Below are positions 1 through 8,405 of a stretch of 64,000 bases of DNA, one piece after another. The stretch lies in NCBI GenBank assembly GCA_946539765.1, contig CAMNHO010000001.1, positions 1 through 64,000 of the forward strand. The letters are read 5' to 3'. The notes under the pieces were generated by a model. The model saw nothing but the letters and a program-made list of their open reading frames with translations, ran no database searches and had not been told where the DNA came from. Source of the stretch: UBA4312 sp002394635. GTDB taxonomy: Bacteria; Bacillota_I; Bacilli_A; Erysipelotrichales; Erysipelotrichaceae. The first letter of the stretch is position 1, and the number at the start of each line of letters is the position of its first letter. The position numbers and the translations under genes were made by a program.

Positions 1-27
1 TCGGAATCTTAGCTGCATAAGAATTGA

Positions 28-57
28 AAAGCGGTGCATGTGCATCGCTTTTTTTGA
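28..57 (+). terminator. Rho-independent terminator of an upstream gene
   Basis: A GC-rich hairpin (arms about 31-37 and 42-48, with one G-T pair) is followed by seven T residues. It most likely ends a plus-strand gene lying left of the window. A possible last few codons with a TAA at 18-20 precede it, but they are too short to identify. Confidence 0.7.
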
Positions 58-61
58 TGGG

Positions 62-106
62 TAAAAAGAAAAAGCGAGACAAGGGGATATCCTTGTATTC
101 GCTTTT
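62..106 (-). terminator. Terminator of the DeoR-type regulator gene
   Basis: The stem AAAGCGA...ACAAGG pairs with CCTTGT..TCGCTTT (about 71-105). Read on the minus strand it is followed by a T-rich tract. It lies just beyond the stop codon of the regulator at 115. Confidence 0.75.
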
Positions 107-114
107 GAAAGGCT

Positions 115-882
115 TTATTGTCTTGCGATGATCAAAGGAACCTCATGGTCTTGAAAGGCCTGCACGGTAGGTAACTCAATATTCTCGTCGGTTATGATGG
201 CCTTAAACTCATTAATTTCCGCAAAGGGAAACATCGCATTCTTTGTAAATTTCGAATTATCACATACACAGATGGATGTATTGGAATTCTGGATAAACTT
301 CTTTTTCAGATCCACCACATCCATTTTATTATTGGCGGCTCCTTTTTCCAGGCTGATACTGTCACATCCGATAAACGCGATATCTGCCTGCAGGTTATCC
401 ACCATCATTTCGGCAAATGTTCCGGTTGTGGAATTAAACTGCTTACGTACGAATCCTCCGAGAAACAGAAGATCGATCTTTGGAGAATCTTTTAACAGGG
501 AAGCAATTTCAAAATAATTGGTCACGATAGTCAAATGAAGAGGACTTCGCGCGACAATCTCCGCAATCTTTAAACAAGTGGAAGATGCGTCCAGTATGAT
601 GGAATCGTTATCGTCGATAAACTGAAAAGCACGTTGGGCAATCACGGTCTTTTCCTGATTTGAAAGCCCCAGTCTTGTCTGGATGGTTGTCGGATCCTGA
701 TCTCTGAATAAGCAGCGGGCCCCTCCGTGTTCACGACGGATCAGATGCTTTCGATCCATTTCCACAAGATCGCGGCGCATCGTGGCATTGGATACATGGA
801 AATATTCACATAGTTCACTAAAAGGAACATATTCTCTTCGATTGATAAACTCGAGGATTTGTTTTTGACGATTTTCTTTCAT
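115..882 (-). CDS. DeoR/GlpR-family transcriptional regulator
   Basis: This is a sugar-responsive repressor-type protein of about 255 residues, the usual DeoR-family length. Residues 1-55 form a winged helix-turn-helix (FSELCEYFHVSNATMRRDL, then an RREHGGA-type wing). The rest is the DeoR sensor domain, which resembles sugar-phosphate isomerases and normally binds a phosphorylated sugar (segments SIILDASSTC, LTIVTNY, LLFLGGFVRK, AFIGCD). The ATG at 880-882 is preferred over an upstream TTG because the alignment to the family begins with MKENRQKQILEFI. The gene is divergent from the dehydrogenase-aldolase-kinase operon, and operator-like repeats lie between them. By inference it controls that operon and possibly itself. 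The inducer is unknown. Confidence 0.9.
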   Translation of the reverse strand: MKENRQKQILEFINRREYVPFSELCEYFHVSNATMRRDLVEMDRKHLIRREHGGARCLFRDQDPTTIQTRLGLSNQEKTVIAQRAFQFIDDNDSIILDASSTCLKIAEIVARSPLHLTIVTNYFEIASLLKDSPKIDLLFLGGFVRKQFNSTTGTFAEMMVDNLQADIAFIGCDSISLEKGAANNKMDVVDLKKKFIQNSNTSICVCDNSKFTKNAMFPFAEINEFKAIITDENIELPTVQAFQDHEVPLIIARQ

Positions 883-901
883 AAATTGATTATATACTAA
901 T

Positions 902-1063
902 AAAACGTTCAATTCAATACGATAATGAGCGAAAACAAGTCGATTAATATGATTAATTCAACTATGAAATATACATATAATAAAATTGCATAGAAATATG
1001 CAAAACAATTGTTTTTGAAACGCTCATATAATGATTGAAAAACGTTCATGATTATTGTATATT
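902..1063. promoter_or_regulatory. Divergent control region with four operator-like motifs and a promoter for the polyol operon
   Basis: A motif resembling AAACGYTCAT occurs at 902-911, inverted at 925-935, and again at 1017-1026 and 1037-1049. The last two are direct repeats whose CG steps lie 22 bp apart, about two helical turns. A promoter reads TTGAAA at 1035-1040, a 17-bp spacer and TATATT at 1058-1063, so the last motif overlaps the -35 box. That is the expected layout for repression by the adjacent DeoR-type protein. The repeats are seen directly. Binding by this regulator is inferred. Confidence 0.65.
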
Positions 1064-1092
1064 AAAATTGCTTAAAGAAAAGAGGCCAAACT

Positions 1093-2136
1093 ATGAAAGC
1101 ATGTGTAATTGAAAAACCTATGAAATATTCTATACAGGATATTTCGACACCAGAAATTAAAGATGATGAAGTATTATTACGAATTACTGTAGCTGGTATA
1201 TGTACCAATGATATCCGTGACTACAAAGGATCAAATTATACGTATCCAAGAGTCGGAGGCCATGAATATGCCGGCGTGATCGAAAAGATGGGAAAAGATG
1301 TGGATACAAATCTTTTCCATGTAGGACAGAAGGCAACGAACTATATTATTGAAAACTGTGGATGTTGTTATGAATGTAAGCATCACGCTGAAAACTTATG
1401 TGGTGCTGCTGCCAATGGACCAACCTTCTATAAGAAAGATGGAACCAGTGGATATTTCGGTTTTGCACAATACAAAGCCGTGAAAGCCAGTCATCTGAAC
1501 GTATTCCCGGATGATGCGGATGCCAGAGTGATTGCGTTTACTGAACCATTATCCTGCGTCATCAACAGTATCAATAAGACCAATATCCAGTTAGGCGATA
1601 CCGTCGTTGTGATCGGTGGCGGTGTCATGGGACTGATGCACGTCATGTGTGCTGTCAAACAGGGGGCTAATGTAATCGTTAGCGAAACCCAGGAAGCGCG
1701 CCGCAAACTGGCATTGGAATTAGGAGCCAAAGCTGTCATCGACCCGATGAATGAGGATCCGGTGGAAAAAGTGAAGGAACTGACAAATGGTCAAATGGCC
1801 CAGGTTGTCTTCAATACGACCGCCATTGCCGCTGTAGCGGATCAGGCCATCCAGATGACCGGCAAACGGGGAACCGTTGTGATGTTTAGCTCGATCCATC
1901 CGAATACACCAGTCCCTGTGGATTTAGGAAGAGTACATTCCAATGAGATCCGTATTCAGGGAAGTGTCAGCACAACCGCTACTTCCTTCGCTCAGGCAGT
2001 GGACTGCCTGACCAACGGCATCATCGATATCACCCCATTGATGGATAAAATGTTTGAGTATACCGATGTAACGGAAGCCATGGAATATGCATGTCGTCCG
2101 GATACATATAAAGTATTGATTCATTTTTCAGATTAA
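1093..2136 (+). CDS. Zinc-dependent medium-chain polyol/alcohol dehydrogenase
   Basis: This is a member of the medium-chain dehydrogenase family, which oxidises a sugar alcohol or secondary alcohol with NAD(P). The catalytic zinc ligands are visible as C37 (AGICTND) and H57-E58 (GGHEYAG). The structural zinc site is formed by C89, C92, C95 and C103. A Rossmann segment VVVIGGGVMGLMHV follows at about 168-185. The length of 347 residues fits sorbitol, threonine or galactitol-phosphate dehydrogenases. It is the first gene of an operon with an aldolase and an FGGY kinase, which suggests oxidation of a polyol to a ketose that is then phosphorylated and cleaved. No transporter for the substrate is in the window, and the exact substrate cannot be read from the sequence. 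Confidence 0.88.
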   Translation: MKACVIEKPMKYSIQDISTPEIKDDEVLLRITVAGICTNDIRDYKGSNYTYPRVGGHEYAGVIEKMGKDVDTNLFHVGQKATNYIIENCGCCYECKHHAENLCGAAANGPTFYKKDGTSGYFGFAQYKAVKASHLNVFPDDADARVIAFTEPLSCVINSINKTNIQLGDTVVVIGGGVMGLMHVMCAVKQGANVIVSETQEARRKLALELGAKAVIDPMNEDPVEKVKELTNGQMAQVVFNTTAIAAVADQAIQMTGKRGTVVMFSSIHPNTPVPVDLGRVHSNEIRIQGSVSTTATSFAQAVDCLTNGIIDITPLMDKMFEYTDVTEAMEYACRPDTYKVLIHFSD

Positions 2137-2154
2137 TAAGGAGGAAAAGAAACT

Positions 2155-2994
2155 ATGAAAATCGCAAATGGTTATGATTTGATCGAATTCGCACAAAAGA
2201 ACAACTTAATGTTACCTGCATTTAATACGACAAATTTGGAAATGACAAAAGCGATCGTTTTAGGTTTGAACGATGCGCATTTACCGGGCATGATCCAGAT
2301 TTCTTCAAATAACCTGCACTTATCCAATCCGCAGATCATCGCTGATCTGGTACGTGCCTTCATGAAAGGAACAGATACACCGATTGGATTGCACTTAGAT
2401 CACGGAAAAAGCTTCGAAGATGTGAAAGCCTGCGTAGATGCCGGATTTACATCCATCATGGTCGATGCTTCTGACCAGGATTTCGAAGGAAACATTGCGG
2501 AAGTAAAAAGAACCGTAGAATACTGTCATTTCCACAATGTATTGGTAGAAGCTGAATTAGGCGCTATCATGGGTAAGGAAGATGATATGGTCAATGAAGC
2601 GGACTGCAAAACGGATCCGGCAATGGTTAAGGAATTTGTGGAAAGATCCGGCTGTGATATTCTGGCTGTTTCCATCGGTAACGTGCATGGTTTGGATGCT
2701 ACACCGAAGGTAGATCTGGAATTGTTGAAGCAGATTGCCGAAGTTTGTCCGGTACCATTGGTATTACATGGTGGTTCTGGTATTCCTTTTGAACAAGTGA
2801 AAGCTATGAAGCAATACAACATGATCAAAGTGAACTATGGTTCTGATTTACGTCAGGCATATATCCGTACCTTCGGTGAAGCCTATGAAGCAAAACATAC
2901 GGAAGCCAACCTGTATGGTTTAAGTATGAAGGCTGTGGAAAATGTACGTAAAACAGCCTGTGATCTTGTTCAGATCATCAATGGTTTAAAGTAA
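2155..2994 (+). CDS. Class II ketose-(bis)phosphate aldolase
   Basis: This is a zinc-dependent class II aldolase of the fructose-bisphosphate/tagatose-bisphosphate family, which cleaves a ketose phosphate to dihydroxyacetone phosphate and an aldehyde. The catalytic core is visible: HLDHGKS with D82 and H83, VEAELG (E134), GNVHG (H178) and LHGGSG (H205), followed by KVNYGSD for phosphate binding. The length of 279 residues is normal. A good Shine-Dalgarno site (AAGGAGG) sits 18 bp after the dehydrogenase stop. Its position between a polyol dehydrogenase and an FGGY kinase suggests a dedicated catabolic substrate rather than glycolytic fructose bisphosphate, though glycolytic use cannot be excluded. 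Confidence 0.9.
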   Translation: MKIANGYDLIEFAQKNNLMLPAFNTTNLEMTKAIVLGLNDAHLPGMIQISSNNLHLSNPQIIADLVRAFMKGTDTPIGLHLDHGKSFEDVKACVDAGFTSIMVDASDQDFEGNIAEVKRTVEYCHFHNVLVEAELGAIMGKEDDMVNEADCKTDPAMVKEFVERSGCDILAVSIGNVHGLDATPKVDLELLKQIAEVCPVPLVLHGGSGIPFEQVKAMKQYNMIKVNYGSDLRQAYIRTFGEAYEAKHTEANLYGLSMKAVENVRKTACDLVQIINGLK

Positions 2995-2998
2995 GACC

Positions 2999-4453
2999 AT
3001 GAACTATTTAGGTTTTGATATAGGGACATCGGCGTGCAAGACAACGGTGATGGATGAAAACGAACAGATTCTCTATGAATCCACCGTGGAATACACCTAT
3101 GATGAACCACAGAGCGGGTATCGGGAAATCGAACCCGGAACCTGGACAGAGGCCATCGATCAAGAGCTGGCGAATGTATTCGGATCTTTTGATCCGGATA
3201 CATTTGCGGTGATCGGGGTAACAGGCCAGATGCATACAACGGTATTTATTGACAAGCAGGGTAGCAGCATTCGCCCGGCCATCATGTGGAATGATATTCG
3301 TACAGCTTCCTTGGTACAGCCTTTAAAAGAACGGTGTGCTAAGATCGATGAAACCAAATACATCGCACAAATCTTATCAACCGGTTCGCCTTTTGTGAAT
3401 ACATTATGGCTGAAGAAAAATGAACCGGAACACTTCGCAAGGATCCATCAGATCTTAACACCGTATGATTATATCGTCTTTTATTTGACAGGAAAGACAA
3501 GCTGTGACTATTGTGATGCCTCGACCAGCTCGATGTACGATATCGTTTCCAAGACATGGTCTCAGGTCATGTTAGATCAGCTGGAACTGGATGCTTCCTG
3601 TTTACCTGAGATCCATGCCAGCTGCCAGACCGTTGGCCAATTAAAGCCGTCCTTATGCCGGAAATTCGGTGTCATCCGATCCATTCGTGTCATTGCCGGC
3701 ACGGGGGATAATCCGGCAACCGCGGTGGCCATGGGTGTCATAAACCAGTCGAGCCCGGTCATTTCGCTGGGAACCAGCGGGGTAGTGATCCTTCCCAAGG
3801 AAGATGGAGACTTTGACGGAAAAGGGAAAAACGTCTTGTTTAGTACCGACAGCCAGAAAATATTCAACATTGTACAGGGAACGGTACAATCGGCCGGTGG
3901 TACACATTTGTGGTGGATCCGTAAAATTATGGAGACCAATCAGATGGATTTGGATCAGGATCGTATCCATGTGGAAGATCTGGGAAAGAATGAAGTCTTG
4001 TTCTATCCACATATTACCGGTGAAAAAACGCTGTATGCGGATGCCTCCTTACGTGGTGCTTTTTTCGGACTGGGACAGGGAACCGTTCGTAAAGATATGA
4101 CACAAGCTGTATTTGAAGGGGTAGCTTTTGGATTTCGAGAGTTACTGGAAAACATGAATGTTAAAGTTTGGCCGACCCACATTCAGATCAATGGTGGCGG
4201 AACACGCAGTGAAATATGGATGCATATTATCGCGAATGTGCTCCACGCAGACATTGAGGTTGTTCGACTGAAGGCTACCCCTGGTGTTGGTGCTTGTATG
4301 CTGGCAAAAATGGCAGATGGAAAACCGTTGAAACCGGCTTTGGCTTCATCTGGACAGGTCATCCATCCGTCCTTGACCGTCATGGAAAAATACGATCAAC
4401 AATATAAAAAATATAAAAAAATTCACTCTCTTTTAAAACAATTTGATGCATGA
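2999..4453 (+). CDS. FGGY-family carbohydrate kinase (xylulokinase-like)
   Basis: This kinase phosphorylates a ketose or polyol with ATP. It has the two-domain FGGY/ASKHA fold: an N-terminal phosphate loop GFDIGTSACKTTV (about 5-17), the sugar-binding GQMH motif followed by MWNDIR, then GTGDNPATA and SLGTSG, and a C-terminal adenosine motif INGGGTRSEIW. The 484 residues and the GQMH/WND combination resemble xylulokinase. The gene starts 4 nt after the aldolase stop without a strong Shine-Dalgarno site, so translation is probably coupled. It is the last gene of the operon before a terminator. With a ketose-phosphate aldolase next door, phosphorylation at C1 is as plausible as at C5. Confidence 0.9.
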   Translation: MNYLGFDIGTSACKTTVMDENEQILYESTVEYTYDEPQSGYREIEPGTWTEAIDQELANVFGSFDPDTFAVIGVTGQMHTTVFIDKQGSSIRPAIMWNDIRTASLVQPLKERCAKIDETKYIAQILSTGSPFVNTLWLKKNEPEHFARIHQILTPYDYIVFYLTGKTSCDYCDASTSSMYDIVSKTWSQVMLDQLELDASCLPEIHASCQTVGQLKPSLCRKFGVIRSIRVIAGTGDNPATAVAMGVINQSSPVISLGTSGVVILPKEDGDFDGKGKNVLFSTDSQKIFNIVQGTVQSAGGTHLWWIRKIMETNQMDLDQDRIHVEDLGKNEVLFYPHITGEKTLYADASLRGAFFGLGQGTVRKDMTQAVFEGVAFGFRELLENMNVKVWPTHIQINGGGTRSEIWMHIIANVLHADIEVVRLKATPGVGACMLAKMADGKPLKPALASSGQVIHPSLTVMEKYDQQYKKYKKIHSLLKQFDA

Positions 4454-4457
4454 TAGA

Positions 4458-4486
4458 AACAGAACCGACAGGGTTCTGTTTTTTAT
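4458..4486 (+). terminator. Terminator of the polyol operon
   Basis: The stem AACAGAACC/GGTTCTGTT with a short loop is followed by six T residues, directly after the kinase stop codon. Confidence 0.85.
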
Positions 4487-4499
4487 GTATATGGCAGAA

Positions 4500-4528
4500 T
4501 TGGTCATTATCTGGCAAAAAATGACCAA
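4500..4528. promoter_or_regulatory. Inverted repeat upstream of the amidohydrolase-like gene
   Basis: Perfect 9-bp arms TTGGTCATT and AATGACCAA are separated by 11 bp and followed by TTTTT. This could be an operator for the downstream gene or a weak second terminator. The sequence alone does not decide. Confidence 0.4.
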
Positions 4529-4577
4529 TTTTTAAAATAGGAAAGAAATGGACTATAAAATACGATATAATATCAAT

Positions 4578-5303
4578 ATGAAAGCAACCATGATAATTAA
4601 AAACATTGGGAAATTGTACACGTGCGACAGAAAGTTTACTATATTGAGTGATGCGTTTGTAGCCTTACACCATGATAAGATCATTGATTTTGGAACGCAC
4701 TGCTTGAAAGACTGGTTAGATCCGGCAACAGCCGTGATTGATGCCAGAGGCGAGATGGTGACCCCTGCTTTTATTGACAGCTGTTACACGGGCATCGTAC
4801 ATGACAGGGCCGGTGATCAGATTCGTCAGAATCGTCAAGCTCTTCATGAGATGCAGCAACATGGTATTCTGACATGTATGACAAAGAATGCGTCGTTATG
4901 TCAGAGTACATTGACACAGGATGTCATCTGTTATAAAGAAAATCCTTCCACAAAAATCATTGATTTTGATCAGATAAGCACAAATGAGATACCGGGATCC
5001 TTCCTGTTATCGTGTGGCTTTGGAGCGTGCAAAAGCTTTATTTACGATCTTCATGTTCCGGCCTTTTTTCTTCATGAGTGTAAAGGCATATCGGGAAAGG
5101 AGCTGTTAATGGCAATGACTGCCAATCCGGCCAAAGCGTTCGGATTGAAAGATCGAGGCGTAATCGCAAAAGGTAAAATAGGCGACTTACTGGTGTTGCA
5201 GGAAAAAGACATTGATACCTATTTCCAAACGATGGGAAGACAGCCGATTCATCGGATGTTAAAAAATGGGATACAGTTTTACCCACATTGGATCGTATGT
5301 TGA
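4578..5303 (+). CDS. Truncated amidohydrolase-like protein (HutI-like), probably inactive
   Basis: The ends resemble imidazolonepropionase and related amidohydrolases. There is an N-terminal beta-sandwich strand set with GEMVTPAFIDS, and a C-terminal block reading AMTANPAKAFGLKDRG followed by GKIGDLLVL. The protein has about 241 residues against roughly 400 for the family. The metal-binding HxH expected after FIDS is replaced by CYTG, and most of the catalytic barrel is missing. It may be a degenerate paralogue or a non-catalytic binding protein. I place the start at ATG 4578, six bases after a TATAAT box, because an earlier ATG at 4548 has a badly spaced Shine-Dalgarno site and lies upstream of that box. 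The family resemblance is moderate. Confidence 0.55.
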   Translation: MKATMIIKNIGKLYTCDRKFTILSDAFVALHHDKIIDFGTHCLKDWLDPATAVIDARGEMVTPAFIDSCYTGIVHDRAGDQIRQNRQALHEMQQHGILTCMTKNASLCQSTLTQDVICYKENPSTKIIDFDQISTNEIPGSFLLSCGFGACKSFIYDLHVPAFFLHECKGISGKELLMAMTANPAKAFGLKDRGVIAKGKIGDLLVLQEKDIDTYFQTMGRQPIHRMLKNGIQFYPHWIVC

Positions 5304-5310
5304 CAAAAAG

Positions 5311-5339
5311 AAAAAACAGGGCATATGCTCTGTTTTTTT
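5311..5339. terminator. Bidirectional terminator between convergent genes
   Basis: The stem ACAGGGC/GCTCTGT has an ATAT loop, an A-run on the left and a T-run on the right. It lies between a plus-strand gene ending at 5303 and a minus-strand gene ending at 5338, so it can serve both. Confidence 0.85.
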
Positions 5340-6207
5340 ATGGGGTCCATCGTCCGAAAATACCACAAGGCAGGACACTGTCATCCGCTGTGACCGGAAT
5401 CAGATTTTCGCCTACTTCGATGGATCCACATCGAGATAAACCGATCGTACGGCGGAGCGTTTGTTCCAGGGTGCAGCAGGAAAACCCGGTTGTATAACAG
5501 TTAATGATGAAAAACAGGGGATCCGGACTTAACAGTTTCTGGCATTCATCGATGAGCTCATAGACGTTGTCTTCCAGCTTCCATAATTCTTTCTTGGGCC
5601 CGCGGCCATAGCTTGGCGGATCCATGATGATGCCATCATACGTTCGTCCCCGTCTTTGTTCCCGTTTTACGAATTTCAGGCAGTCTTCCACGATAAAACG
5701 GATCTTGTGATCTTCCAAATGGTTCAGCTGCATGTTTTCCTTGGCCCAGGCTACCATGCCTTTGGCGGCATCGACATGGACGACTTCCGCAGCACCGGCT
5801 TTGGAAGCAGCCATGGTGGCACCCCCGGTATATGCAAACAGATTTAAGACCTTGATATCCTTGCGTTTGGATTGTCGTATGGAATGCATGATGAAATCCC
5901 AGTTGGCGGCCTGTTCCGGAAACAGACCAGTGTGTTTGAATCCGGTGGGGCTGATCTTAAAACGGAGATCTTTATAGGACAAGGTCCAGAATTCCTTTAA
6001 AGGCTTTTTCATCTCCCACTGGCCCCCGCCGGATCTGGAACGATGGTAGATTGCATCGGCCTTCTTCCAACGTGTTTCATCCTGGATCGGCCAGATGCAT
6101 ACGGGATCCGGACGGCGCAGGAGGATCTGGTTCCAGCGTTCCAGTTTTTCTTTATTGCCGGTATCGATCAGTTCATAATCGACCCATTGATCTGCATATT
6201 GATTCAT
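5338..6207 (-). CDS. Class I SAM-dependent rRNA methyltransferase, RlmI/COG1092-like
   Basis: This is probably a cytosolic methyltransferase acting on 23S rRNA. The SAM-binding motif I reads VLNLFAYTGGATMAASKAGA, followed by the acidic VVHVDAAKGMVAWAKEN. Motif IV reads IIMDPPSYGRGPKKE, the D-P-P type usual in RlmI/RlmK-like enzymes. The N-terminal part (about 1-100) lacks a recognisable PUA domain and instead carries a WPIQDETRWKKADAIYHRS segment and a GLFPEQAANWDFI block, as in the short RlmI-like group. The gene stands alone on the minus strand and is convergent with the preceding gene. The substrate base is inferred from the family only. Confidence 0.82.
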   Translation of the reverse strand: MNQYADQWVDYELIDTGNKEKLERWNQILLRRPDPVCIWPIQDETRWKKADAIYHRSRSGGGQWEMKKPLKEFWTLSYKDLRFKISPTGFKHTGLFPEQAANWDFIMHSIRQSKRKDIKVLNLFAYTGGATMAASKAGAAEVVHVDAAKGMVAWAKENMQLNHLEDHKIRFIVEDCLKFVKREQRRGRTYDGIIMDPPSYGRGPKKELWKLEDNVYELIDECQKLLSPDPLFFIINCYTTGFSCCTLEQTLRRTIGLSRCGSIEVGENLIPVTADDSVLPCGIFGRWTP

Positions 6208-6271
6208 AAATTATCACCAGGCTTATTATAACGGATATTGGCAAGAATCCCAATGAGAAAAGAGTGAACCG

Positions 6272-6280
6272 TGCTATAAT
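6272..6280 (+). promoter_or_regulatory. Extended -10 promoter giving a probably leaderless transcript
   Basis: TGCTATAAT ends six bases before the ATG at 6287, and no Shine-Dalgarno sequence fits between. Transcription would start at or beside the start codon. Confidence 0.6.
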
Positions 6281-6286
6281 ACTTCT

Positions 6287-7225
6287 ATGGAAAATTTGAT
6301 TTTCAGTTTACAGGCGACCATTCCGGTCTTTTTATTGATGGTTATCGGCTATGTTTTTAAACGGATCAAGTTGTTTGATGCAGCCTTTGTAGCCCGGATG
6401 AATCGTTTTGTTTTTTTGGTGGCGCTGCCCCTTTTACTGTTCCGAGATCTGGCAACCGAGGACTTTTCGGCAGTCTGGGATGGGACCTATGTTCTGTTTT
6501 GCGGCATTGTCACTTTATGCTCCATTGCCTTAGCGTCTGCTTGTTCCCTGGTTATCGCCAATAAAGCGGAGCGAGGGGAGTTCGTGCAGGTGGCGTATCG
6601 AAGCAGTGCGGCCGTACTGGGCATCGCTTTTATTACAAATATCTATGGAAACTCCGGTATGGCACCTTTAATGATCATCGGGACTGTCCCTCTCTATAAT
6701 ATCTTTGCGGTGGTGGTGCTGATGGTCACAGCGCAAGATCCTTCCGGGTCTAAAACCTTGACAAAGACCATCAAAGGAATCTTTACCAATCCGATCCTGC
6801 TGGGGGTGGCAGGCGGTTTTCTATGGTCTGTTCTCCATCTTCCCTATCCGGTCATTCTGGAAAAGACAGTGAACAATCTGGCTGGTCTTGCCACGCCGTT
6901 AGGCTTGATGGCGATGGGTGGCAGCCTCTCTTTTGAGTCGATATCCGAAGTGTGGAAACCGGCCGTTGCCGCAACTTTTATGAAGCTTGTCGGTTGGGTC
7001 GTCATATTTCTTCCGTTGGCTGTCCATTTGGGATTTCGTGACAGTAAACTGGTGGCAGTATTGGTTATGCTGGGATCGGCTTCAACGGTCAGCTGTTTTG
7101 TGATGGCAATCAATATGCATCATAAAGGGGACCTGACAGCCGCAACGGTGATGCTGACCACATTATGTTCGGCATTTACCTTGACTTTCTGGTTATTTTT
7201 ATTAAAATCCATGTCATGGATTTAG
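6287..7225 (+). CDS. AEC-family transporter (auxin efflux carrier/malate permease type)
   Basis: This is an integral membrane carrier of 312 residues with about ten hydrophobic segments in two halves, the AEC-family layout. The N-terminus IPVFLLMVIGYVFKR, the broken helix ALPLLLFRDLA and the C-terminal GSASTVSCFVMA are typical. Characterised relatives move malate or other small organic acids, but the substrate here is unknown. The promoter abuts the start codon (TATAAT at 6275-6280), suggesting a leaderless mRNA. The next gene begins 9 bp after its stop with its own good ribosome-binding site, so the two are probably co-transcribed. Confidence 0.88.
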   Translation: MENLIFSLQATIPVFLLMVIGYVFKRIKLFDAAFVARMNRFVFLVALPLLLFRDLATEDFSAVWDGTYVLFCGIVTLCSIALASACSLVIANKAERGEFVQVAYRSSAAVLGIAFITNIYGNSGMAPLMIIGTVPLYNIFAVVVLMVTAQDPSGSKTLTKTIKGIFTNPILLGVAGGFLWSVLHLPYPVILEKTVNNLAGLATPLGLMAMGGSLSFESISEVWKPAVAATFMKLVGWVVIFLPLAVHLGFRDSKLVAVLVMLGSASTVSCFVMAINMHHKGDLTAATVMLTTLCSAFTLTFWLFLLKSMSWI

Positions 7226-7234
7226 GAGGCTTGT

Positions 7235-8395
7235 ATGTTTGTACGTTGTGTATGCAAAAACTTAAATGAAAAAAAGAAAAATGAAATATATGAAGTATTA
7301 GGGGCTCTTTGCCAAAGAGAGCAGATCCAGATCGAAGAACAAGCGGATGCCGTTGTAATCACTCCCTGTGTGCAGGGAAAGATCTATGTTACGGAGGATG
7401 ATCATTCCATCACGCTGACATCCAGCACACGCCATGGCGGCCCAGGATTCCACGCTTTTGTGGTGGATCTGATGAAAGATCTGCAGGTAGAGGTGCCGGG
7501 AATATATGAAATGTACGATGATCTGAATTACAGTGAAGATGAAAATTTTGACAGGCTGGTCAATTTATATGTGGATGAGATTTCATACCTGAAAGGACTG
7601 CTTCGCAAAGAAGAAACAATCCGAAACCAGAATTATATGTACGATGAAACATTCTTTTTGCCGATTGAAAAAGAAGGACGTATCCTGACAGCTATTGGAG
7701 ATATGGATGAGCAGGAATTTCTGTCAATGGATGAACAGGAATTGATGAATGCCTTCTTTGTGTGGAATGACTGGGATAAAAATGCGCAGTATTATAAAAA
7801 TGCGGCATTGACCCTGCTGGCTAAGGAAGGGGTCGGCGACTATGTGGCGATGAATGAAAAAACATTGAAACATGCCGATGAAATCTGTGATTTTATCGAG
7901 CTGGCACATCGTCTGGATCCATTGATTTCCCTACCGGTGGAGCATTATGATTTCCTGACGAAAAAATTGGGAAGAAAACATACGTTAAAAGATGCTCGCC
8001 CGATGGAGCAGGAGGTCATTCAGTACCGTTGTGAAGAAGTATATCATTTGTTCGAGGATCTGAAAGTGGTCGCACACGGTGCCAGCCAACGCAGTGTGGA
8101 TCCGACCCATCCTTCTTTGATCCTGATGTCACCATATACATCGATTGAACAATGGGATTGGCTGATACAGGCCAGTCATGATCCATCAATCTGTGATCAT
8201 ACGGATGGGCATCCAACGGAATACAAAGGGAAAACGATCCGTATGCAGGAAGATATCAAAGAGGGAATCACGATTTTGGATGCATCCATTGAAAGAGGAC
8301 ACAGAGTGTTTTATATTCATGCGGTCGTGGCCGATCCGAAGAATGTAGCGTATATTAAACAATGCATCCGCGAAAGTGATTTCCAGCAAGAATAG
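7235..8395 (+). CDS. Unrecognised cytosolic protein
   Basis: I do not recognise this 386-residue protein. It is acidic, has no signal peptide or membrane segment, and begins after a strong Shine-Dalgarno site (AGGAGG). It contains an N-terminal alpha/beta part (MFVRCVCKNL to about 90), then a mostly helical middle rich in Asp and Glu. The C-terminal part holds SPYTSIEQWDWLIQASHD and GITILDASIERGHRVFYIH. Two partner-like acidic strings (DMDEQEFLSMDEQELMNAF) may be a short internal repeat. It sits between a transporter and pcrA and ends in its own terminator. No function is proposed. Confidence 0.75.
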   Translation: MFVRCVCKNLNEKKKNEIYEVLGALCQREQIQIEEQADAVVITPCVQGKIYVTEDDHSITLTSSTRHGGPGFHAFVVDLMKDLQVEVPGIYEMYDDLNYSEDENFDRLVNLYVDEISYLKGLLRKEETIRNQNYMYDETFFLPIEKEGRILTAIGDMDEQEFLSMDEQELMNAFFVWNDWDKNAQYYKNAALTLLAKEGVGDYVAMNEKTLKHADEICDFIELAHRLDPLISLPVEHYDFLTKKLGRKHTLKDARPMEQEVIQYRCEEVYHLFEDLKVVAHGASQRSVDPTHPSLILMSPYTSIEQWDWLIQASHDPSICDHTDGHPTEYKGKTIRMQEDIKEGITILDASIERGHRVFYIHAVVADPKNVAYIKQCIRESDFQQE

Positions 8396-8405
8396 ATCCA
8401 TTAGA

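Noticed and set aside
1..20. Partial coding sequence at the left edge
   Set aside because: A possible short tail ending at TAA 18-20 is too short to support any product. Only the terminator after it is called.
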